Below, piece after piece: positions 1-9,376 of a stretch of DNA of 64,000 nucleotides; the stretch's first letter is position 1; each line of letters opens with the position of its first letter. A program made the position numbers and the translations under genes. The DNA comes from an uncultured Acetatifactor sp. (GTDB taxonomy: Bacteria > Bacillota > Clostridia > Lachnospirales > Lachnospiraceae): the NCBI GenBank assembly GCA_947625255.1, contig CANQNT010000002.1, positions 92,264-156,263 of the forward strand, written 5' to 3'. The notes beneath the pieces are model-generated. The model did not search any database. It had not been told where the DNA came from and saw only the letters and a list, made by a program, of their open reading frames with translations.

Positions 1-80
1 TGACACATGTATTAAAATACGGGCTATAATGATAATTCATGGGGATAATTTGATATTTATGTGACATCATGGGTGAAATA

Positions 81-127
81 AAACATGAAGAAGCGGCAGA
101 TTGGCAATAACCAATCTGCCGCTTCTT
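81..127 (-). terminator. Intrinsic terminator of the methyltransferase gene
   Basis: A perfect 17-bp inverted repeat (88-104 pairs with 111-127, six-base loop) lies just past the stop codon of the minus-strand methyltransferase gene. Read on the minus strand it is followed by a T-rich run (TGTTTTATTT). This is a textbook intrinsic terminator. Confidence 0.85.
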
Positions 128-155
128 ATTGGCATGGGATCGCAGTGCGCGGCGG

Positions 156-1019
156 TCATTGCCTGCTCCAGCGTCCGGAGGCCCCGCAGGGAAGAATCAG
201 ACCCGTGCGCGTAACGGGAAGACCGATTTCCTCTGCTTCCACTTTGCCGCCAAAACGCCTGGCAATGGCCAAATTCATCATGTAGGACAACACTGCCGGC
301 TGTAATCCCGTGGTATAGGAGTTGATCAGGTAGAATAAGGGCTTTTCCGACAGCAGGCCGCTTGTCAGCTCGATAAAGGACCAGATGTTTTCTTCCATTT
401 TCCAGATCTCCCCTTTCGGTCCTCTGCCGTAGGAGGGGGGATCCATAATGATGCCATCGTAATGATTCCCCCGCCTCAGTTCCCGTTCCACGAATTTTAT
501 GCAATCATCCACCAGGAAGCGGATTGGCGCGTTCGCCAGGCCGGAAGCCGCGGCATTTTCCTTTGCCCAGCCCACCATTCCCTTAGAGGCGTCCACATGG
601 GTCACGGAGGCTCCGGCAGCCGCGGCGGAAAGCGTGGCCCCTCCCGTATAGGCGAAGAGGTTTAAGACCTTGACAGGGCGGCCGGCCTGGCGGATCAGGC
701 GTCCGAACCAGTTCCAGTTTACGGCCTGCTCCGGGAAGAGGCCGGTATGTTTGAAGCTGAAGGGCTTAAGACGAAAACGCAGTTCCCGGTAGGAAATCGT
801 CCATTCATCTGGAAGCTTAAAAAATTCCCATTCGCCGCCGCCCTTGGAGCTTCTATGATAATGTGCGTTAGGGGTCCGCCAGCCGTTTTCACGCCGCGGC
901 GTGTTCCAGATCACCTGAGGATCCGGCCGGATCAGGAGATAGTCGCCCCAGCGCTCCAATTTTTCCCCGTCAGAGGTGTCCAGGACTTCATAATCCGTCC
1001 ATTCGTTTGCAATCCACAT
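156..1019 (-). CDS. Class I SAM-dependent methyltransferase, RlmI/RlmK-like
   Basis: This 287-residue protein is probably a cytoplasmic RNA methyltransferase using S-adenosylmethionine. A SAM-binding motif I (LNLFAYTGGATLSAAAAGA) lies near residue 120, and a DPPSYGRG catalytic/binding motif typical of rRNA m5C/m2G methyltransferases lies near residue 195. It is shorter than RlmI (about 400 residues) because the N-terminal PUA domain is missing, as in many Clostridia homologues annotated only as class I methyltransferases. It is transcribed alone, divergently from the S10 operon, with its own promoter (1070-1098) and terminator (81-127). The family is clear; the exact target base is not. Confidence 0.85.
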   Translation of the reverse strand: MWIANEWTDYEVLDTSDGEKLERWGDYLLIRPDPQVIWNTPRRENGWRTPNAHYHRSSKGGGEWEFFKLPDEWTISYRELRFRLKPFSFKHTGLFPEQAVNWNWFGRLIRQAGRPVKVLNLFAYTGGATLSAAAAGASVTHVDASKGMVGWAKENAAASGLANAPIRFLVDDCIKFVERELRRGNHYDGIIMDPPSYGRGPKGEIWKMEENIWSFIELTSGLLSEKPLFYLINSYTTGLQPAVLSYMMNLAIARRFGGKVEAEEIGLPVTRTGLILPCGASGRWSRQ

Positions 1020-1069
1020 CGTTGAATAAGACCTTTCTGGTATATTTTAGGGATATGTTTTATAGGAAA

Positions 1070-1098
1070 ATGATACTTGTTCTTCAGAGGTTTGTCAA
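1070..1098 (-). promoter_or_regulatory. Sigma-A promoter of the methyltransferase gene
   Basis: On the minus strand a perfect TTGACA (1098-1093) is followed after 17 nt by TATCAT (1075-1070), about 50 nt ahead of the methyltransferase ATG. The orientation and spacing fit a vegetative promoter divergent from the ribosomal promoter at 1182. Confidence 0.75.
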
Positions 1099-1181
1099 CT
1101 GTTTCGCGGGAGCCGAGGATAAAAGGAATTTTGAAAGGGAAAATTTGATAAATTGTATGAAAAAAAATACAATTTTTTCTC

Positions 1182-1210
1182 TTGCCAAGTGCTACCACAT
1201 ATGGTAAGAT
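1182..1210 (+). promoter_or_regulatory. Promoter of the S10-spc ribosomal operon
   Basis: TTGCCA (1182-1187), a 17-nt spacer and TAAGAT (1205-1210) form a good sigma-A promoter. Transcription would start near 1217, giving a leader of about 270 nt before rpsJ. An A/T-rich stretch at 1141-1180 directly upstream could act as an UP element. Confidence 0.8.
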
Positions 1211-1216
1211 ACTAGG

Positions 1217-1470
1217 TGCTGTGGCATGATAGCGATGAAGCGTGAGGTTGCTGCTATCGGGCGATCGGTAGTAGGTTTTCCGTGGAGCGAATGTCAAGTT
1301 AGGAAACTGACGGCAAGTCACTGTACCAATTAAGTCTACGAAGAGTAGAAACGACGTGTTGGGACATATCCAAAGGTGGGTTTCGCGAGGATGTGGACAC
1401 ACACGGGAGAGTGTACAGTCACCGCTTGTCGTACGAAAAGCAAGTAGTTGCTTTGAACAAAGTGCGAAAA
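1217..1470 (+). promoter_or_regulatory. Structured 5' leader of the S10 operon
   Basis: The leader is long and rich in complementary segments. Visible hairpins are 1228-1233/1253-1258; 1293-1311 (GTCA, bulged A, GTT, AGGA loop and complement); 1365-1371/1389-1395 capped outside by 1356-1359/1397-1400; and 1401-1404/1411-1414 with a GGGAGA loop. No open reading frame explains it. In enterobacteria the S10 leader binds L4 for autogenous control. This RNA does not resemble that leader, but a similar feedback role is the natural inference. Confidence 0.6.
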
Positions 1471-1486
1471 GGAGGCGACTTTTTTT

Positions 1487-1804
1487 ATGGCAAGTCAAGT
1501 AATGAGAATCACCCTGAAGGCATATGATCATCAGCTGATCGACGCATCTGCCAGGAAAATCATCGAAACGGTCAAGAAGACAGGATCTCAGGTGAGCGGA
1601 CCTGTTCCCCTTCCTACAAAAAAGGAAGTGGTTACGATTCTGAGAGCGGTACACAAGTATAAGGATTCCAGAGAGCAGTTCGAACAGAGGACCCATAAGA
1701 GACTGATCGATATCATTACACCGACCCAGAAGACGGTGGATGCTTTGCAGAGACTTGAGATGCCCGCGGGCGTGTACATCGACATCAAGATGAAAACCAA
1801 GTAA
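1487..1804 (+). CDS. rpsJ: 30S ribosomal protein S10
   Basis: S10 (105 residues, normal length) is part of the head of the 30S subunit; as NusE it also joins transcription antitermination complexes. The start [19 protein letters not shown] is characteristic, and an AAGGAGG ribosome binding site precedes the ATG at about ten bases. It is the first gene of the operon. Unlike the tightly packed genes further down, it is separated from rplC by 179 nt containing RNA hairpins, which may allow separate control of S10 and the downstream genes. Identification is certain. Confidence 0.98.
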   Translation: MASQVMRITLKAYDHQLIDASARKIIETVKKTGSQVSGPVPLPTKKEVVTILRAVHKYKDSREQFEQRTHKRLIDIITPTQKTVDALQRLEMPAGVYIDIKMKTK

Positions 1805-1832
1805 TCAAGTAATCAGTAATGGCGCGCAGGAC

Positions 1833-1947
1833 GCGGCATTATTCAAAAACAAACCTCTACAAAGACGTATGAACAAGGTGCAAACCGGAAATGCCGCTCA
1901 AATCAACTAAAGAAGTGACATTTCCCGCAACCGCGCAGGCGGTTGTG
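1833..1947 (+). promoter_or_regulatory. Structured spacer between rpsJ and rplC
   Basis: Two strong stems occupy this non-coding spacer. GCGGCATT (1833-1840) is an exact inverted copy of AATGCCGC (1890-1897). A 7-bp CAACCGC/GCGGTTG hairpin with GCAG loop sits at 1928-1945, extended to 9 bp at its base. Neither is followed by a T-run, so they are not obvious terminators. A translational or processing element in front of L3 is possible. Confidence 0.5.
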
Positions 1948-1983
1948 TGTTCCGCTATGTAGAAAGACTCAGGAGGTAAGAGA

Positions 1984-2667
1984 ATGAAGAAAGCGATTTT
2001 AGCAACCAAGATCGGCATGACCCAGATCTTCGCTGAGAATGGCGAGCTGGTGCCGGTAACCGTGCTTCAGGCTGGTCCCTGCGTGGTGACTCAGGTGAAG
2101 ACCGTGGCCAACGACGGCTATAGCGCCGTACAGGTTGGTTTTATTGACAAGAAAGACAGAATCATCAACAGAGACGCAAAGGGCAGGAAAGAAGTGATTC
2201 ATATTCATGGCGCAAACAAGGCGCAGCAGGGTCATTTCAAGAAAGCTGGTACAAGCTCTAAGAGATTTGTTAGGGAGTTCCGTTTTGAGAACGCGGAAGA
2301 GTACACGCTGGGCTCCGAGATCAAGGCCGATATCTTTACCGCGGGCGATCACATTGACGCAACCGCTATTTCCAAAGGTAAAGGATTCCAGGGCGCGATT
2401 AAGAGACTCGGACAACACAGAGGTCCCATGGCGCATGGCTCCAAGTTCCATCGTCATCAGGGTTCCAATGGCGGAAGCTCTTTCCCCAGCCGTGTGTTCA
2501 AGGGCAAAGGAATGCCTGGCCACATGGGCGCTGTAAAGGTAACTGTTCAGAACCTTGAGGTTGTCAGAGTAGATGCCGAGAAGAATCTGCTTCTGATCAA
2601 GGGCTCGGTTCCCGGACCGAAGAAGGCCCTGGTAACCATCAAAGAAACCGTCAAGGTTGATGCCTAA
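1984..2667 (+). CDS. rplC: 50S ribosomal protein L3
   Basis: L3 (227 residues) is an early-assembly 23S rRNA-binding protein reaching toward the peptidyl transferase centre. The start [16 protein letters not shown] and the central loop region [21 protein letters not shown], whose glutamine/histidine-rich tip contacts 23S rRNA, are diagnostic. A strong AGGAGGT site precedes the ATG. It is the first gene after the structured spacer, and its neighbours follow the universal L3-L4-L23-L2 order. Length is slightly above the common 205-210 residues, owing to a charged middle segment. Confidence 0.98.
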   Translation: MKKAILATKIGMTQIFAENGELVPVTVLQAGPCVVTQVKTVANDGYSAVQVGFIDKKDRIINRDAKGRKEVIHIHGANKAQQGHFKKAGTSSKRFVREFRFENAEEYTLGSEIKADIFTAGDHIDATAISKGKGFQGAIKRLGQHRGPMAHGSKFHRHQGSNGGSSFPSRVFKGKGMPGHMGAVKVTVQNLEVVRVDAEKNLLLIKGSVPGPKKALVTIKETVKVDA

Positions 2668-2693
2668 AAGAAGACGGAAGGAGGACCAATCAG

Positions 2694-3314
2694 ATGGCAA
2701 AAGTAGCTGTTTATAATATGGAAGGCAAGGAAGTCGATTCGATGGAGCTGAATGACGAGATCTTCGGTGCGGAGATCAAGGAACATCTGGTACACATGGC
2801 AGTCGTACAGTACCTTGCGAACAAGCGTCAGGGAACGCAGAAAGCTAAGACCCGCGGAGAGGTATCCGGAGGCGGCAAGAAGCCCTGGAGACAAAAGGGC
2901 ACGGGCCATGCAAGACAGGGTTCCACCAGAGCGCCCCAGTGGAAGGGCGGCGGTATGGTATTTGCCCCCGTTCCCCGCGATTATTCTTTCAAGATGAATA
3001 AGAAAGAGAAGACCGCGGCTTTGAAGTCCGCTTTGACCAGCAAGGTCCAGGACAACAATCTGGTAGTTGTGGATGTTCTGAAGCTTGACGAGATTAAGAC
3101 CAAGAATTTCATCGGCGTGATGAACAATCTGAATGTTCAGAAAGGCCTTGTGGTTCTGGCTGACAAGGATGATGTGGTGATCAAGTCCGCAAGCAACGTG
3201 CCGACCATTGACACGATCCAGGTGAGCGGCCTGAACGTATATGAGGTTATGAAGGCACAGAAGCTTGTCCTGACCAAGGACGCTGTTGCGAAGATTGAGG
3301 AGGTGTACGCGTAA
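2694..3314 (+). CDS. rplD: 50S ribosomal protein L4
   Basis: L4 (206 residues) binds 23S rRNA and lines the peptide exit tunnel with an extended loop, seen here as the basic segment [22 protein letters not shown] around residues 60-80. In enterobacteria L4 is the autogenous repressor of the S10 operon, which makes it the first suspect for the leader at 1217-1470; that role is not shown for this lineage. The stop codon overlaps the rplW start codon by one base (TAATG), so the two are translationally coupled. Confidence 0.98.
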   Translation: MAKVAVYNMEGKEVDSMELNDEIFGAEIKEHLVHMAVVQYLANKRQGTQKAKTRGEVSGGGKKPWRQKGTGHARQGSTRAPQWKGGGMVFAPVPRDYSFKMNKKEKTAALKSALTSKVQDNNLVVVDVLKLDEIKTKNFIGVMNNLNVQKGLVVLADKDDVVIKSASNVPTIDTIQVSGLNVYEVMKAQKLVLTKDAVAKIEEVYA

Positions 3315-3613
3315 TGGCAGATATTAAATACTATGACGTGATCCTCAAACCGGTCATCACCGAGAAGAGTATGGCTGGCATGAGCGAAAAGAAATATACT
3401 TTCCTGGTTCATACAGAGGCGAATAAGTCTCAGATCAAGGAAGCAATTGAGAAGATGTTCGATGGCGCCAAAGTGAAGAAGGTCAACACCATGAATTTGG
3501 ATGGCAAGACCAAGAGACGCGGCATGACGGTAGGAAAGACCGCCAAGACCAAAAAGGCCATCGTATGGCTGACCGAGGATAGCAAGGATATCGAGTTCTA
3601 TCCCGGCCTGTAA
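3314..3613 (+). CDS. rplW: 50S ribosomal protein L23
   Basis: L23 (99 residues) sits at the exit of the peptide tunnel and is the docking point for trigger factor and the signal recognition particle. [19 protein letters not shown] and the following [20 protein letters not shown] segment are typical of the family. It starts on the last base of the rplD stop codon. Apart from that coupled start the gene is ordinary in length and composition. Confidence 0.97.
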   Translation: MADIKYYDVILKPVITEKSMAGMSEKKYTFLVHTEANKSQIKEAIEKMFDGAKVKKVNTMNLDGKTKRRGMTVGKTAKTKKAIVWLTEDSKDIEFYPGL

Positions 3614-3674
3614 GGTGTAAGATCAAGTATGCGGCTAAGAGCTGCGCGAAAATCATGGAAAAGGAGATAAAACA

Positions 3675-4517
3675 ATGGGAATCAAGACATATAACCCATA
3701 TACACCGTCAAGAAGAAATATGACCGGCTCCGATTTCTCTGAGATCACCAAGAAGACTCCCGAAAAGAACCTTTGTGTGACCCTCAAGAAGAATTCAGGC
3801 CGTAACAATCAGGGTAAAATCACTGTAAGGCACCGCGGCGGCGGTACCAGGAGAAAATACAGACTGGTTGATTTCAGAAGAACCAAGGATGGAATTCCCG
3901 CGACTGTAATTGGAATCGAATACGATCCCAACAGATCCGCCAATATCGCTCTGATTTGCTATGCTGATGGAACAAAGTCCTATATCATCGCTCCTGAAGG
4001 GCTGACGGACGGCATGAAAGTCATGAACGGACCGGAAGCGGAAGTGAGAATCGGCAACTGTCTGCCTCTTTCCGAGATTCCTATCGGTACCCAGGTACAC
4101 AATATTGAGCTTCACCCTGGCAAGGGCGGCCAGATGGCACGTTCCGCCGGCAACAGCGCGCAGCTGATGGCAAAGGAAGGAAAGTACGCGACGCTTCGTC
4201 TTCCCTCCGGTGAAATGAGAATGGTTCCCCTGGTATGTCGTGCGACCGTTGGCGTCGTGGGAAATGGTGATCATAACCTTATTAACATTGGTAAAGCCGG
4301 ACGTAAGCGCCATATGGGCATCCGTCCCACCGTTCGCGGGTCCGTCATGAACCCCAACGATCATCCTCATGGCGGCGGCGAGGGCAAGACCGGTATCGGA
4401 CGTCCGGGACCCAGCACTCCTTGGGGCAAGCCTGCACTGGGATATAAGACCCGTAAAAAGAAAAAGGCTTCCAATAAGCTGATCGTGAGAAGACGTGACG
4501 GCAGAGCGATTAAATAA
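3675..4517 (+). CDS. rplB: 50S ribosomal protein L2
   Basis: L2 (280 residues) is required for subunit association and peptidyl transfer. The sequence carries the [23 protein letters not shown]-binding segment near residue 45, and the C-terminal conserved [22 protein letters not shown] loop, whose histidine lies close to the peptidyl transferase centre. An AAAGGAGAT site precedes the ATG. A 61-nt gap separates it from rplW. Family length and motifs are normal. Confidence 0.98.
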   Translation: MGIKTYNPYTPSRRNMTGSDFSEITKKTPEKNLCVTLKKNSGRNNQGKITVRHRGGGTRRKYRLVDFRRTKDGIPATVIGIEYDPNRSANIALICYADGTKSYIIAPEGLTDGMKVMNGPEAEVRIGNCLPLSEIPIGTQVHNIELHPGKGGQMARSAGNSAQLMAKEGKYATLRLPSGEMRMVPLVCRATVGVVGNGDHNLINIGKAGRKRHMGIRPTVRGSVMNPNDHPHGGGEGKTGIGRPGPSTPWGKPALGYKTRKKKKASNKLIVRRRDGRAIK

Positions 4518-4531
4518 TAGGAGGAAAGACA

Positions 4532-4813
4532 ATGGCGAGATCACTGAAAAAAGGACCTTTCGCAGACGCAAGCCTGCTTAAGAAAGTTGATGCTTTAAAT
4601 GCGACCGGGCAGAAGCAGGTCATCAAGACCTGGTCCCGTCGTTCCACGATATTCCCTTCTTTCGTTGGACATACGTTCGCGGTTCATGATGGAAGAAAGC
4701 ATGTGCCTGTATATGTGACGGAAGACATGGTTGGCCACAAGCTCGGCGAGTTTGTAGCCACCAGAACCTATAGAGGACACGGTAAAGACGAGAAGAAGTC
4801 GAAGGTCAAATAA
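4532..4813 (+). CDS. rpsS: 30S ribosomal protein S19
   Basis: S19 (93 residues) is a 30S head protein that forms a complex with S13 and contacts the A-site finger of the large subunit. [19 protein letters not shown] and the later [20 protein letters not shown] and [16 protein letters not shown] segments are classical. It begins 14 nt after rplB with its own AGGAGG site, in the invariant L2-S19-L22 order. Confidence 0.98.
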   Translation: MARSLKKGPFADASLLKKVDALNATGQKQVIKTWSRRSTIFPSFVGHTFAVHDGRKHVPVYVTEDMVGHKLGEFVATRTYRGHGKDEKKSKVK

Positions 4814-4871
4814 CATGATTTCATCGGGAGGCGCAATAAAGTTTCCTGATTTGAAAGGAGGACATTAATCT

Positions 4872-5261
4872 ATGGCAAAAGGACATAGATCCCAAATTAA
4901 GAGAGAGAGAAATGCGCAGAAAGATACCAGACCTTCAGCAAAGTTGTCTTACGCTAGAGTGTCCGTAACCAAAGCGTGTTTCGTATTGGATGCCATCAGA
5001 GGCAAGGATGTGCAGACGGCGTTGGCTATTCTGGAGTATAATCCCAGATATGCCTCCAGCCTTATAAAGAAGCTGCTGCAATCGGCGATCGCGAATGCTG
5101 AGAATAATAACGGTATGAATACTGAGAACCTCTATGTTGCGGAGTGCTTCGCAAACAGAGGACCGACAATGAAGAGAATCAAACCCAGGGCAAGAGGCAG
5201 CGCTTATAGAATTGAGAAGCGGATGAGCCACATCACGATTGTTCTGGACGAGAAGAAGTGA
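4872..5261 (+). CDS. rplV: 50S ribosomal protein L22
   Basis: L22 (129 residues) binds several 23S domains, and its beta-hairpin lines the exit tunnel where macrolides act. The hairpin is visible as [27 protein letters not shown] in the last third. The body [25 protein letters not shown] is typical. The protein is somewhat longer than the 110-residue average because of its N-terminal basic extension. Mutations in the hairpin segment would alter macrolide response; none is evident by eye. Confidence 0.97.
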   Translation: MAKGHRSQIKRERNAQKDTRPSAKLSYARVSVTKACFVLDAIRGKDVQTALAILEYNPRYASSLIKKLLQSAIANAENNNGMNTENLYVAECFANRGPTMKRIKPRARGSAYRIEKRMSHITIVLDEKK

Positions 5262-5280
5262 AAGGAGTCGAGTAAGAGTT

Positions 5281-5940
5281 ATGGGACAGAAAGTTAATCC
5301 TCACGGCCTTAGAGTCGGCGTTATTAAAGATTGGGATTCCAAGTGGTACGCTGATGCGGAGTTTTCAGACTATCTGGTAGAAGACTATAACATCAGAAAG
5401 TTCTTAAAGAAGAAATTATACAGTGCCAACATTTCCAAAATCGAGATCGAGAGAGCATCCGACAGAATAAAAGTGATCATCTATACCGCAAAGCCCGGCC
5501 TTGTGATCGGAAAAGGCGGTGCGGAGATCGAGGTTACCAAGAAAGAACTGTCCAAGCTGACTGACAAGAAAGTGTTGGTTGACATCAAGGAGATCAAGAG
5601 ACCTGACAGAGACGCACAGCTCGTGGCGGAGAATATCGCTCAACAGCTTGAGAACCGTGTTTCTTTCAGACGTGCCATGAAATCCTGCATGAGCAGAACC
5701 ATGAAAGCTGGCGCCCTGGGAATTAAGACCTGCTGTGCCGGCCGTCTGGGCGGAGCCGAGATCGCGAGAAACGAGTTCTACAGCGAAGGCACGATTCCTC
5801 TTCAGACTCTGAGAGCTGACATTGATTATGGTTTCGCTGAGGCGAACACCACCTATGGTAAAATTGGCGTGAAAGTTTGGATTTACAAGGGCGAAGTACT
5901 TCCTACGAAAGGGAACAAGCCGGAAGGGAGCGATAAATAA
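5281..5940 (+). CDS. rpsC: 30S ribosomal protein S3
   Basis: S3 (219 residues) lies at the mRNA entry channel and contributes to helicase activity. I chose the ATG that begins [18 protein letters not shown], the family's invariant start, which is preceded by AAAGGAG. The reading frame is open 42 nt further upstream into the rplV end, but that would add a non-homologous tail. The KH domain motif [10 protein letters not shown] lies near residue 80. The gene ends in TAATG, sharing one base with rplP. Confidence 0.97.
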   Translation: MGQKVNPHGLRVGVIKDWDSKWYADAEFSDYLVEDYNIRKFLKKKLYSANISKIEIERASDRIKVIIYTAKPGLVIGKGGAEIEVTKKELSKLTDKKVLVDIKEIKRPDRDAQLVAENIAQQLENRVSFRRAMKSCMSRTMKAGALGIKTCCAGRLGGAEIARNEFYSEGTIPLQTLRADIDYGFAEANTTYGKIGVKVWIYKGEVLPTKGNKPEGSDK

Positions 5941-6368
5941 TGTTAATGCCAAAAAGAGTGAAACGTCGTAAGCAGTTCCGTGGATCTATGGCTGGTAAAT
6001 CATCCAGAGGAAATACCATTGTTTATGGCGAGTACGGTCTGGTGGCTATCGAGCCTTGCTGGATCAAGTCTAATCAGATTGAAGCAGCCCGTGTGGCTTT
6101 GACCCGTTATACGAAGCGCAGCGGCCAGGTTTGGATCAAGATTTTCCCTGACAAGCCGGTTACCGCAAAACCTGCCGAGACACGTATGGGTTCCGGTAAA
6201 GGGGCTGTGGATTATTGGGTAGCAGTAGTTAAGCCCGGACGCGTGATGTTTGAGATTGGCGGCGTTCCGGAGTCCGATGCCCGTGAAGCGTTACGTCTTG
6301 CCATGCATAAGCTTCCCTGCAAATGCAAAATCGCTTCTAAAGCAGAATTGGAAGGCGGTGTATCATAA
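5940..6368 (+). CDS. rplP: 50S ribosomal protein L16
   Basis: L16 (142 residues) organises the A-site region and contacts the tRNA elbow. [15 protein letters not shown] and the later [23 protein letters not shown] match Firmicutes L16 closely, and the Met-Leu-Met start is the usual one in this group. It overlaps the stops and starts of both neighbours by one base (S3-L16 and L16-L29), giving a translationally coupled trio. Confidence 0.98.
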   Translation: MLMPKRVKRRKQFRGSMAGKSSRGNTIVYGEYGLVAIEPCWIKSNQIEAARVALTRYTKRSGQVWIKIFPDKPVTAKPAETRMGSGKGAVDYWVAVVKPGRVMFEIGGVPESDAREALRLAMHKLPCKCKIASKAELEGGVS

Positions 6369-6571
6369 TGAAGACGAATAGATACGTAGAAGAATTAAAA
6401 ACCAAGTCCGTAGCGGATCTGAACAAAGAGCTGGTTTCCGCCAAGAAAGAACTTTTCAATTTGAGATTCCAGAACGCTACTAACCAGCTGGATAACACGG
6501 CGAGAATTAATGAAGTAAGACGTAATATCGCGCGTATCCAGACCGTGATCACCGAGAAAGCAAGAGCTTAA
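6368..6571 (+). CDS. rpmC: 50S ribosomal protein L29
   Basis: L29 (67 residues) is a small two-helix protein next to L23 at the tunnel exit. The segment [23 protein letters not shown] followed by [12 protein letters not shown] is the family signature. The gene starts on the last base of the rplP stop codon, so it depends on coupling, and is followed 19 nt later by rpsQ. Confidence 0.96.
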   Translation: MKTNRYVEELKTKSVADLNKELVSAKKELFNLRFQNATNQLDNTARINEVRRNIARIQTVITEKARA

Positions 6572-6590
6572 GTGGGAAAGGAGATCAACC

Positions 6591-6845
6591 GTGGAAAGAA
6601 ATTTGAGAAAAGTCCGTGTCGGTAAAGTTACCAGCAATAAGATGGATAAGACGATTGTGGTCGCTATTGAGAATCATGTGAAGCATCCGATCTATAAGAA
6701 GATCGTGAAGAGCACCTACAAGCTGAAAGCACATGATGAGAATAACGAGTGCAACATTGGTGATACCGTCAGGGTCATGGAGACAAGACCCCTCTCCAAG
6801 GATAAGAGATGGAGACTTGTAGAGGTCATAGAGAGAGCAAAATAA
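6591..6845 (+). CDS. rpsQ: 30S ribosomal protein S17
   Basis: S17 (84 residues) is an OB-fold primary binder of 16S r[30 protein letters not shown] and [19 protein letters not shown] are diagnostic. Translation starts at a GTG preceded by AAAGGAGAT with ideal spacing; no in-frame ATG fits the family start. GTG may reduce initiation slightly compared with the neighbouring ATG genes. Confidence 0.97.
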   Translation: MERNLRKVRVGKVTSNKMDKTIVVAIENHVKHPIYKKIVKSTYKLKAHDENNECNIGDTVRVMETRPLSKDKRWRLVEVIERAK

Positions 6846-6896
6846 TCTGTCCAGGCGCGTTATTAATACGCCAAGATATTCGGAAGGAGATAAACA

Positions 6897-7265
6897 ATGA
6901 TTCAGCAGGAAAGCAGACTGAAAGTTGCTGATAACACCGGCGCAAAGGAATTGCTCTGCATCCGTGTTATGGGCGGCTCGACAAGAAGATATGCACAGAT
7001 TGGCGATATCATCGTTGCTTCCGTTAAGGATGCAACACCAGGCGGCGTTGTAAAGAAGGGTGACGTGGTAAAGGCGGTTGTCGTCCGCACTGTTCATGGC
7101 GTTCGTCGTAAGGACGGTTCTTATCTGAAGTTCGATGAGAACGCGGCAGTGATCATCAAGGATGACAAGACTCCTAGAGGAACCCGTATCTTTGGGCCGG
7201 TTGCCAGAGAGCTTCGTGAGAAGCAGTTCATGAGAATTGTTTCTCTGGCTCCCGAAGTATTATAA
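6897..7265 (+). CDS. rplN: 50S ribosomal protein L14
   Basis: L14 (122 residues) forms an intersubunit bridge with 16S helix 44 and is the binding site of the silencing factor Rsf[29 protein letters not shown] and the C-terminal [15 protein letters not shown] are classical. It opens the spc part of the cluster in the L14-L24-L5 order. No separate promoter is obvious in the 51-nt gap before it, so it appears to be read through from the S10 promoter. Confidence 0.98.
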   Translation: MIQQESRLKVADNTGAKELLCIRVMGGSTRRYAQIGDIIVASVKDATPGGVVKKGDVVKAVVVRTVHGVRRKDGSYLKFDENAAVIIKDDKTPRGTRIFGPVARELREKQFMRIVSLAPEVL

Positions 7266-7276
7266 GGAGGTGCCAA

Positions 7277-7588
7277 ATGTCAACATTGAAGATTAAAAAG
7301 GGCGATACCGTGAAGGTAATTGCCGGTAAAGATAACAGCAAAGAAGGCAAAGTCATTTCTGTGGATGCCAAGAAGGGCCGTGTGCTCGTCGAGGGTGTAA
7401 ACAAGGTTACCAAGCATACAAAGCCCTCCCAGGCCAATCCCGACGGCGGCATCATCCAGAAGGAAGCTCCTATCGATCTGTCTAACGTAATGTATGTCCA
7501 CAAGGGAAAGGCTACGAGAGTAGGCTTCAAGATGGAGGGCGGCAAGAAAGTGCGTTACGCTAAGTCAACAGGCGAAGTGATTGACTAA
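7277..7588 (+). CDS. rplX: 50S ribosomal protein L24
   Basis: L24 (103 residues) is an assembly initiator of the 50S subunit with a KOW domain, visible as [25 protein letters not shown] at the N-terminus. The motif [26 protein letters not shown] is also typical. An AAGGAGG site precedes the ATG, and the start lies 11 nt past the rplN stop. The gene is ordinary for the family. Confidence 0.97.
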   Translation: MSTLKIKKGDTVKVIAGKDNSKEGKVISVDAKKGRVLVEGVNKVTKHTKPSQANPDGGIIQKEAPIDLSNVMYVHKGKATRVGFKMEGGKKVRYAKSTGEVID

Positions 7589-7611
7589 TTGATAGGAAGG
7601 AGGAAAGAAAC

Positions 7612-8154
7612 GTGAGTAGACTGAAAGACCTTTACACCACAGAGATTGTGGATGCAATGACCAAGAAGTTCGGTTATACGAATATTATGCAGGTCCCCAA
7701 GCTTGACAAGATCGTGGTCAATATGGGTGTTGGTGAAGCAAAGGAAAATGCCAAGGTCCTGGAGAACGCCGTTAAGGATATGGAGACCATTACCGGACAG
7801 AAAGCGGTTCTGACCAAGGCTAAAAAGTCTGTCGCCAATTTCAAGATCCGTGAAGGCATGAAGATTGGCTGCAAGACCACGCTGCGCGGTGAAAAGATGT
7901 ATGAGTTTCTGGATCGTCTTGTAAACCTGGCACTGCCCCGTGTGCGTGACTTCAGAGGTGTGAATCCGAATTCTTTTGACGGAAGAGGAAATTATGCCCT
8001 TGGTATCAAGGAGCAGTTCATCTTCCCGGAGATCGAGTACGATAAGATTGATAAGACCAGAGGAATGGATATCATTTTCGTAACTACGGCAAAGACCGAT
8101 GAAGAAGCACGCGAACTGTTGACTCTGTTCAACATGCCGTTCGCAAAACAATAA
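7612..8154 (+). CDS. rplE: 50S ribosomal protein L5
   Basis: L5 (180 residues) binds 5S rRNA and contacts P-site tRNA. The GTG codon preceded by AAGGAGGAAAGAAAC gives the expected start [22 protein letters not shown]. Conserved segments include [15 protein letters not shown] and [26 protein letters not shown] start is also used by rpsQ, rpmJ and rpoA in this cluster. Confidence 0.98.
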   Translation: MSRLKDLYTTEIVDAMTKKFGYTNIMQVPKLDKIVVNMGVGEAKENAKVLENAVKDMETITGQKAVLTKAKKSVANFKIREGMKIGCKTTLRGEKMYEFLDRLVNLALPRVRDFRGVNPNSFDGRGNYALGIKEQFIFPEIEYDKIDKTRGMDIIFVTTAKTDEEARELLTLFNMPFAKQ

Positions 8155-8168
8155 GGAGGTAAGTTCTT

Positions 8169-8354
8169 ATGGCAAAGACATCAATGAAGTTAAAACAGCA
8201 GCGTAAGCCCAGGTTTTCCACGCAGGCTTACACACGCTGCAAGATTTGTGGTCGTCCCCATGCTTACTTGAGAAAGTACGGAATCTGCAGAATTTGCTTC
8301 CGTGAGCTGGCATATAAAGGACAGATCCCCGGTGTTAAGAAGGCAAGTTGGTAA
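8169..8354 (+). CDS. rpsZ: 30S ribosomal protein S14, zinc-binding type Z
   Basis: This is the short 61-residue S14 with a zinc ribbon formed by CKIC and CRIC pairs ([20 protein letters not shown]), as opposed to the longer cysteine-free paralogue made under zinc limitation. It belongs to the 30S head. Its position between L5 and S8 is the standard location of the type Z gene in Firmicutes. It is sometimes annotated rpsN. Confidence 0.97.
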   Translation: MAKTSMKLKQQRKPRFSTQAYTRCKICGRPHAYLRKYGICRICFRELAYKGQIPGVKKASW

Positions 8355-8372
8355 AATAAGGAGGAAGTCATA

Positions 8373-8774
8373 ATGACAATGAGTGATCCTATTGCAGATA
8401 TGCTCACGAGAATTCGTAACGCGAATACTGCAAAACACGATACAGTTGATGTTCCCGCTTCCAAGATGAAATTGGCCATCGCCGAGATTCTGCAGGAGGA
8501 AGGATATATTAAGAAGTATGATGTCATTGAAGAAGGCGGCTTCAAGACAATCCATATCGCGTTGAAATATGGTGCCGACAAAAATGAGAGAATCATCTCC
8601 GGCATTAAGAGAATTTCCAAGCCTGGTCTGCGCGTATACGCGAACAAGGAAGATATGCCCAAGGTACTGGGTGGCTTAGGCATTGCCATTGTTTCCACCA
8701 ACCAGGGCGTGATTACCGACAAGAAAGCACGTGAGCTCGGAGTCGGCGGCGAAGTTTTGGCCTTTGTATGGTAA
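8373..8774 (+). CDS. rpsH: 30S ribosomal protein S8
   Basis: S8 (133 residues) is a primary 16S rRNA binder; in E. coli it is the translational repressor of the spc operon, acting at the rplE start. [25 protein letters not shown] and the C-terminal [26 protein letters not shown] segment are diagnostic. A repressor role is not demonstrated in this lineage, and I see no convincing S8-site mimic at rplE. Confidence 0.97.
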   Translation: MTMSDPIADMLTRIRNANTAKHDTVDVPASKMKLAIAEILQEEGYIKKYDVIEEGGFKTIHIALKYGADKNERIISGIKRISKPGLRVYANKEDMPKVLGGLGIAIVSTNQGVITDKKARELGVGGEVLAFVW

Positions 8775-8813
8775 ATAAGTGCAATCATTTTACAAATAAT
8801 AGGAGGTACGGGC

Positions 8814-9356
8814 ATGTCACGTATAGGTAGAATGCCAATCGCGATTCCCGCAGGCGTAACTGTGGAAGTCGCAGAAAATAACAAAGTGACCGTAAAGGGT
8901 CCTAAGGGAACACTTGTGAGAGTGCTTCCGTCCGAAATGACGATTACCGTAGATGGCGGTGCCGTTCATGTCGGCAGACCGAATGATTTAAAGAAGATGA
9001 AGTCCCTGCATGGTTTGACCAGAACCCTGATTCACAACATGGTGGTCGGAGTTACGGAAGGTTATCAGAAGAAGCTGGAAATCAATGGTGTAGGTTACAG
9101 AGCTGCCAAATCCGGCAGGACTCTTACGCTTTCCCTTGGTTATTCCCATCCGGTAGAGATGGTCGATCCCGATGGTATCGAGACCGTTCTCGACGGACAG
9201 AACATCATTATCGTTAAAGGTATTGATAAAGAAAAAGTTGGCCAATTCGCAGCCGATATCAGAGACAAGAGAAGACCTGAGCCTTATAAGGGCAAGGGTA
9301 TCAAGTATGCTGATGAGGTAATCAGACGTAAAGTTGGTAAGACTGGTAAGAAGTAA
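8814..9356 (+). CDS. rplF: 50S ribosomal protein L6
   Basis: L6 (180 residues) binds near the sarcin-ricin loop and the factor-binding site. [19 protein letters not shown] begins the protein, and the [10 protein letters not shown] and [21 protein letters not shown] segments identify it. It shows the two-domain repeat structure normal for the family. An AGGAGGT site precedes the ATG. Confidence 0.98.
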   Translation: MSRIGRMPIAIPAGVTVEVAENNKVTVKGPKGTLVRVLPSEMTITVDGGAVHVGRPNDLKKMKSLHGLTRTLIHNMVVGVTEGYQKKLEINGVGYRAAKSGRTLTLSLGYSHPVEMVDPDGIETVLDGQNIIIVKGIDKEKVGQFAADIRDKRRPEPYKGKGIKYADEVIRRKVGKTGKK

Positions 9357-9376
9357 GAGATAAGGAGAGTGTGAAG

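Noticed and set aside
1151..1178. AATTGTAT/ATACAATT hairpin with T-run upstream of the S10 promoter
   Set aside because: It resembles a terminator, but no gene points into it and it lies inside the A/T-rich zone just before the promoter; an UP-element-like role is simpler.
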